Origin: Nicotiana tabacum
Taxonomy: Eukaryota; Streptophyta; Magnoliopsida; Solanales; Solanaceae
DNA: 64,000 nucleotides
Reading direction: 5' to 3'
NCBI RefSeq assembly: GCF_000715075.1
Contig: NC_134087.1
Span: 157,281,436-157,345,435, forward strand
This document shows, piece by piece, positions 59,542-64,000 of the stretch; position 1 is the stretch's first letter, and every line of letters starts with the position of its first letter. Under the pieces are notes generated by a model. The model saw nothing but the letters and a program-made list of their open reading frames with translations, was not told the DNA's origin and searched no databases. A program made the position numbers and the translations under genes.

Positions 59542-62500
59542 AGGACCTTGGCCTTAAGGGTGTTATTTCAAACTTTCGTTGAAATATTAACCCGTCGTTA
59601 TTCGATCGAAATCAAAATTGAAATATTAACCCATCGTTATTCGATCCTGGTCAAACTCTTCTCTTTGGAAAAAGCCCTTAGCCTTAAGGGTGTTATTTCA
59701 AACTTTTTTCAAAATATTAACCCATAGTTGTTTGATCTAGGTCGAACTCTTCTCTTTGGCGAAGTCCCTTAGCTTAAGGGTGTTATTTCGAACTTTCGTC
59801 GAAATATTAACCCTTTGTCATTCGATCGAGGTCGAACTTCTTCTTTTTGGAGAAAGCCCTTGGCCTTAAGGGTGTTATTTCAAACTTTCGTCGAAATATT
59901 AACCAGTCGTTTTTCGTTCGAGGTCGAACTCTTCTCTTTGGCGAAGGCCCTTTGCCTTAAGTGTGTTATTTTTGTCGAAAGATTAACCCGTAGTTGTTCG
60001 ATCGAGGTCGAACTCTTCTCTTTGGCGAAGGCCCTTGGACTTAAGGGTGTTATTTCGAACTTTCATCGAAATATTAACCCTTCGTCGTTCGATCGAGGTC
60101 GAACTTCTTCTTTTTAGCGAAGGCCCTTAGCGTTAAGGGTATTATTTCAAACTTTCGTCAAAATATTAACCCGTCGTTGTTCGATAGAGATCGAACTCTT
60201 CTCTTTGGCGAATTCCCTTGGCCTTAAAGGTATTATTTCAAACTTTCGTCGAAATATTGACCTGTCGTTGTTCGATCAAGGTCGAACATTTCTCTTTGGC
60301 AAAGTCCCTTTGCCTTAAGGGTGTTATTTCGAACTTTTGTCTAAATATTTACCCGTCGTTGTTCGATCGAGGTCGAACTCTTCTCTATGGAAAAAGCCCT
60401 TGGCTTTAAAGATTTTATTTCGAACTTTCCTCGAAATATTAACTCGCCGATGTTCGATTGAGGTCGAACTTCTTCTCTTTGGCGAAGGCCCTTGGCCTTA
60501 AGGGGTTATTTCGAACTTTCGTCGAAATATTAACCTGTCGTTGTTCGATCGAGGTCGAACTCTTCTCTTTGGCGAAGGCCCTTGGCCTTAAGGGTGTTAT
60601 TTTGAACTTTCGTCGAAATATTAACCCGTCGTCGTTCGATCGAGGTTGAACTTTTCTCTTTGGCCAAGGACCTTGGCCTTAAGGGTATTATTTCGAACAT
60701 TCGTTGAAATATTAACCCATCGTTATTCGATCGAGGTCAAAATTTAAATATTAACCCGTCATTATTCGATCGAGGTCAAACTCTTCTCTTTGGCAAAGGC
60801 CTTTAGCGTTAAGGGTGTTATTTCGAACCTTTTTCAAAATATTAACCCGTAGTTGTTCGATCGAGGTCGAACTCGTATGTTTGGCGAAGGCCTTTAGCTT
60901 AAGGGTGTTATTTCGAACTTTCGTCGAAATATTAACCCTTCGTCGTTCGATCGAGGTCGAACTTCTTCTTTTTGGCGAAGGCCCTTAGCTTAAGGGTGTT
61001 ATTTCGAACTTTCGACGAAATATTAATCCTTCGTCGGTAGTCGAGGTCGAACTTCTTCTTTTTGGCAAAGGCCCTTGGCCTTAAGGGTATTATTTCGAAC
61101 TTTCATCGAAATATTATCCCGTCGTTGTTCGATTGAGATCAAACTCTTCTCTTTGGGTAATTCCCTTGGCCTTAAAGGTGTTATTTCAAACTTTCATCGA
61201 AATATTAACCTGTCGTTGTTCGATCAAGGTCGAACTTTTCTCTTTGGCAAAGTCCCTTGGCCTTAAGGGTGATATTTCGAACTTTTGTCGACATATTTGC
61301 TCGTCATTGTTCGATCGAGGTCAAACTCTTCTCTATGGAAAAAGCCCTTGGATTTAAGGGTTTTATTTCGAACTTTCGTCGAAATATTAACCCGCCGATG
61401 TTCGATCGAGGTCGAACTTCTCTTTCTTTGGTGAAGGCCCTTGGCCTTAAGAGGTTATTTCGAACTTTCGTCGAAATATTAACCTGTCGTTGTTCGATCG
61501 AGGTCGAGCACTTCTTTTTGGCGAAGGCCCTTAGCCTTTAGGGTGTTATTTTGAACTTTCGTCAAAATATTAACTCGTCGTTGTTCGATCGAGGTTGAAC
61601 TCTTTTCTTTGGCCAAGGACCATGGCCTTAAGGGTGTTATTTCAAACTTTCGTTGAAATATTAACCCGTCGTTGTTCGATTGAGATCGAACTCTTCTCTT
61701 TGGGGAATGTCCTTGGCCTTAAAGGTGTTATTTAAAACTTTCGTCGAAATATTAACCTGTCGTTGTTCGATCAAGGTCGAACTTTTCTCTTTGGCAAAGT
61801 CCCTTGGCCTTAAGGATGTTATTTCGAACTTTTGTCGAAATATTTACCCGTCGTTGTTTGATCGAGGTCAAACTCTTCTTTATGGAAAAGGCCCTTTGAT
61901 TTATGGGTTTTATTTCGAACTTTCATCGAAATATTAACCCGCCGATGTTCGATCGAGGTCGAACTTCTCTCTCTTTGGTGAAGGCCCTGGCCCTTGGCCT
62001 TAAGGGGTTATTTCGAACTTTCGTTGAAATATTAACCTGTCATTGTTCGATCGAGGTCGAGCTCTTCTCTTTGGCGAAGGCCCTTGGCCTTAAGGGTGTT
62101 ATTTTGAACTTTCGTAGAAATATTAACCCATCGTTGTTCGATCGAGGTCGAACTCTTCTCTTTGGCCAAGGCCCTTGGCCTTAAAGGTGTTATTTCAAAC
62201 TTTCGTCAAAATATTAAGCCGTCCTTATTCGATCGAGGTCAAACACTTCTCTTTGACGAAGGCCCTTGGCCTTAAGGGTGTTATTTCAAACTTTTGTCAA
62301 AATATTAACCCATAGTTATTCGATCAAGGTCGAACTCTTGTCTTTGGCGAAGGCCCTTAACTTAAGGGTGTTATTTCGAACTTTCAATGAAATATTAACC
62401 CTTCGTCGTTCGATCGAGGTCGAACTTCTTATTTTTGGTGAAGGCCCTTGGCCTTAAGGGTATTATTTCGAACTTTCATCGAAATATTAACCCGTCGTTG

Positions 62501-64000
62501 TTCGATTGAGGTTGAACTCTTCTCTTTGGCGAAGGCCCTTGGCCTTAATGGTGTTAATTTGAACTTTCGTCGAAATATTAACCCGTAGTTGTTCGATCGA
62601 GGTCGAACTCTTCTCTTTGGCGAAGGCCCTTAAGCTTAAGGGTGTTATTTAGAACTTTCGTCAAAATATTAACCCGTCGTCATTCGATCGAGGTCAAACT
62701 TCTTCTTTTTGGCGAAGGCCCTTGGCCTTAAGGGTATTATTTCGAACTTTCGTAGAAATACTAATATGTCGTTGTTCGATCGAGGTCGAACTCTTCTCTT
62801 TAGCGAAGGTCCTTAGACTTAAGGGTGTTAATTCGAACTTTCGTCGAAATATTAACCCTTCGTCGTTCGATCGAGGTCGAACTTCTTCTTTTTGGCGAAG
62901 GCCCTTGGCCTTAAGGGTATTATTTCGAACTTTCGTCGAAATACTAATATGTCATTGTTCGATCGAGGTCAAACTCTTCTCTTTGGAAAAGGCCCTTGGC
63001 CTTAAGGGTGTTATTTCGAACTTTCGTCGAAATATTAACCCGCCGATGTTCGATCGAGGTCGAACTTCTTCTCTTTGGTGAAGGCCCTTGGCCTTAAGGG
63101 GTTATTTCGATCTTTCGTTAAAATATTAACCTGTCGTTGTTCGATCGAGGTCGAGCTCTTCTCTTTGGTGAAGGCCTTTGGCCTTAAGGGTGTTATTTTG
63201 AACTTTCATCGAAATATCAACCCGTCGTTGTTCGATCGAGGTTGAATTCTTCTCTTTGGCCAACGACCTTGGCCTTAAGGGTGTTATTTCAAACTTTCGT
63301 TGAAATATTAACCCATTATTATTCGATCGAGGTTAAAATTGAAATATTAACCCGTTGTTATTCGATCGAGGTCAAACTCTTCTCTTTGGCAAAGGCCCTT
63401 AGCCTTAAGGGTGTTATTTTAAACTTTTTTCAAAATATTAACCCGTAGTTGTTCGATCGAGGTCGAACTCTTTTCTTTGTCGAAGGCCCTTAGCTTAAGG
63501 GTGTTATTTCGAACTTTTATCGAAATATTAACCCTTTGTCTTCGATCGAGGTCGAACTTCTTCTTTTTGGCGAAGGCCCTTGGCCTTAAGGGTATTATTT
63601 CGAACTTTCATCGAAATATTAACCTGTCGTTGTTCGATTGAGGTCGAACTCTTCTCTTTGGCGAAGGCCCTTGGCCTTAATGGTGTTAATTTGAACTTTC
63701 GTCGAAATATTAACCCGTAGTTGTTCGATCGAGGTCGAACGCTTCTCTTTGGCGAAGGCCCTTAGACTTAAGGGTGTTATTTCAAACTTTCGTCGAAAGA
63801 TTAACCCTTCGTCGTTCGATCGAGGTCAAACTTCTTATTTTTTGCGAAGGCCCTTGGCCTTAAGGGTATTATTTCAAACATTCGTCGAAATACTTATATG
63901 TCGTTGTTCGATCGAGGTCGAACTCTTCTCTTTGGAGAAGGCCCTTGGCCTTAAGGGTGTTATTTCTAACTTTCATCGAAATATTAACCCGTCGTTGTTC

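Larger units (their letters stand above)
45791..64000 (+). repeat. 91-bp satellite array, about 200 units, continues past window end
   Basis: The unit reads TTGGCGAAGGCCCTTGG, CCTTAAGGGTGTTATTTCG, AACTTTCGTCGAAATATTAA, CCCGTCGTTGTTCGATCGAG, GTCGAACTCTTCTC. Most units are 90-92 bp. Distinct variants recur: CGCCGATG or TCGATG in place of CGTCGTTG; AAGGGGTTATT; GGCCAAGG; CCCTTCGTCG; TTTTTTCAAAATATT. Short units of about 45 bp recur in the distal part. Because 91 leaves remainder one on division by three, and one frame per unit has TAA in AATATTAACC, frames of about 63-130 codons appear throughout; they are not genes. Confidence 0.95.

Noticed and set aside
45791..64000. Dozens of 60-130-codon frames reading ALRVLFRTFVEILTRR or similar as a protein family
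   Set aside because: They follow from the 91-bp period shifting frame each unit; each is terminated by the TAA inside AATATTAACC, and none has an upstream promoter or domain.

Overview
This window is plant nuclear DNA made almost entirely of nested, decayed LTR retrotransposons and tandem repeats. I see no convincing host gene, tRNA or rRNA. The gag, protease and RT families, the two spliceosomal-type introns, the 2-2.8 kb LTRs and the repeat types point to an angiosperm. Several motifs (for example LTRs beginning TGTAACGACC and ending GGTCGTGACA) are ones I associate with Solanaceae such as Nicotiana; the genus is inference. The setting looks like gene-poor heterochromatin.

Layout. (1) 1-9026: 3' part of element A (+ strand), an Ogre/Tat-type Ty3/gypsy derivative that keeps only gag, followed by a long repeat-rich 3' UTR, a polypurine tract and a 2.65-kb LTR. 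(2) 9027-12261: element C (- strand), a Tat-like gypsy element with 950-bp LTR, primer-binding site, protease and RT, cut off in RNase H where A begins. (3) 12262-15303 and 32382-32780: two pieces of an older - strand Athila-like element, split by element B. (4) 15304-32381: element B (- strand), a complete 17,078-bp relative of A with two LTRs, tRNA-Arg-type PBS, PPT and a 5-bp target duplication (AAGGT). Like A it lacks pol. (5) About 32780-38409: reverse-oriented LTR pieces of another gypsy family, holding a 2.8-kb solo LTR (35493-38307) with target duplication CCATC. (6) 38410-40700: unassigned sequence, possibly of organellar origin. (7) 40700-41730: Ty1/copia RT remnant. (8) 42501-45371: decayed 3' ORF of a Tat-type element with two GT-AG introns that still splice in frame. 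(9) 45598-64000: a tandem array of a 91-bp unit (about 200 copies, running off the window) that grades out of the 3' UTR of that ORF.

How parts relate. Nothing here forms a host pathway. A and B share the same gag-to-3'UTR junction, so the loss of pol predates both insertions, and such elements would need enzymes from an autonomous relative. Their UTRs carry a dispersed hairpin-bearing motif (six copies in the window) and several local tandem repeats whose copy number differs greatly between the two elements. The 91-bp array looks like the same process, 3' UTR tandem repeats growing into satellite DNA, carried much further in a different Tat element.
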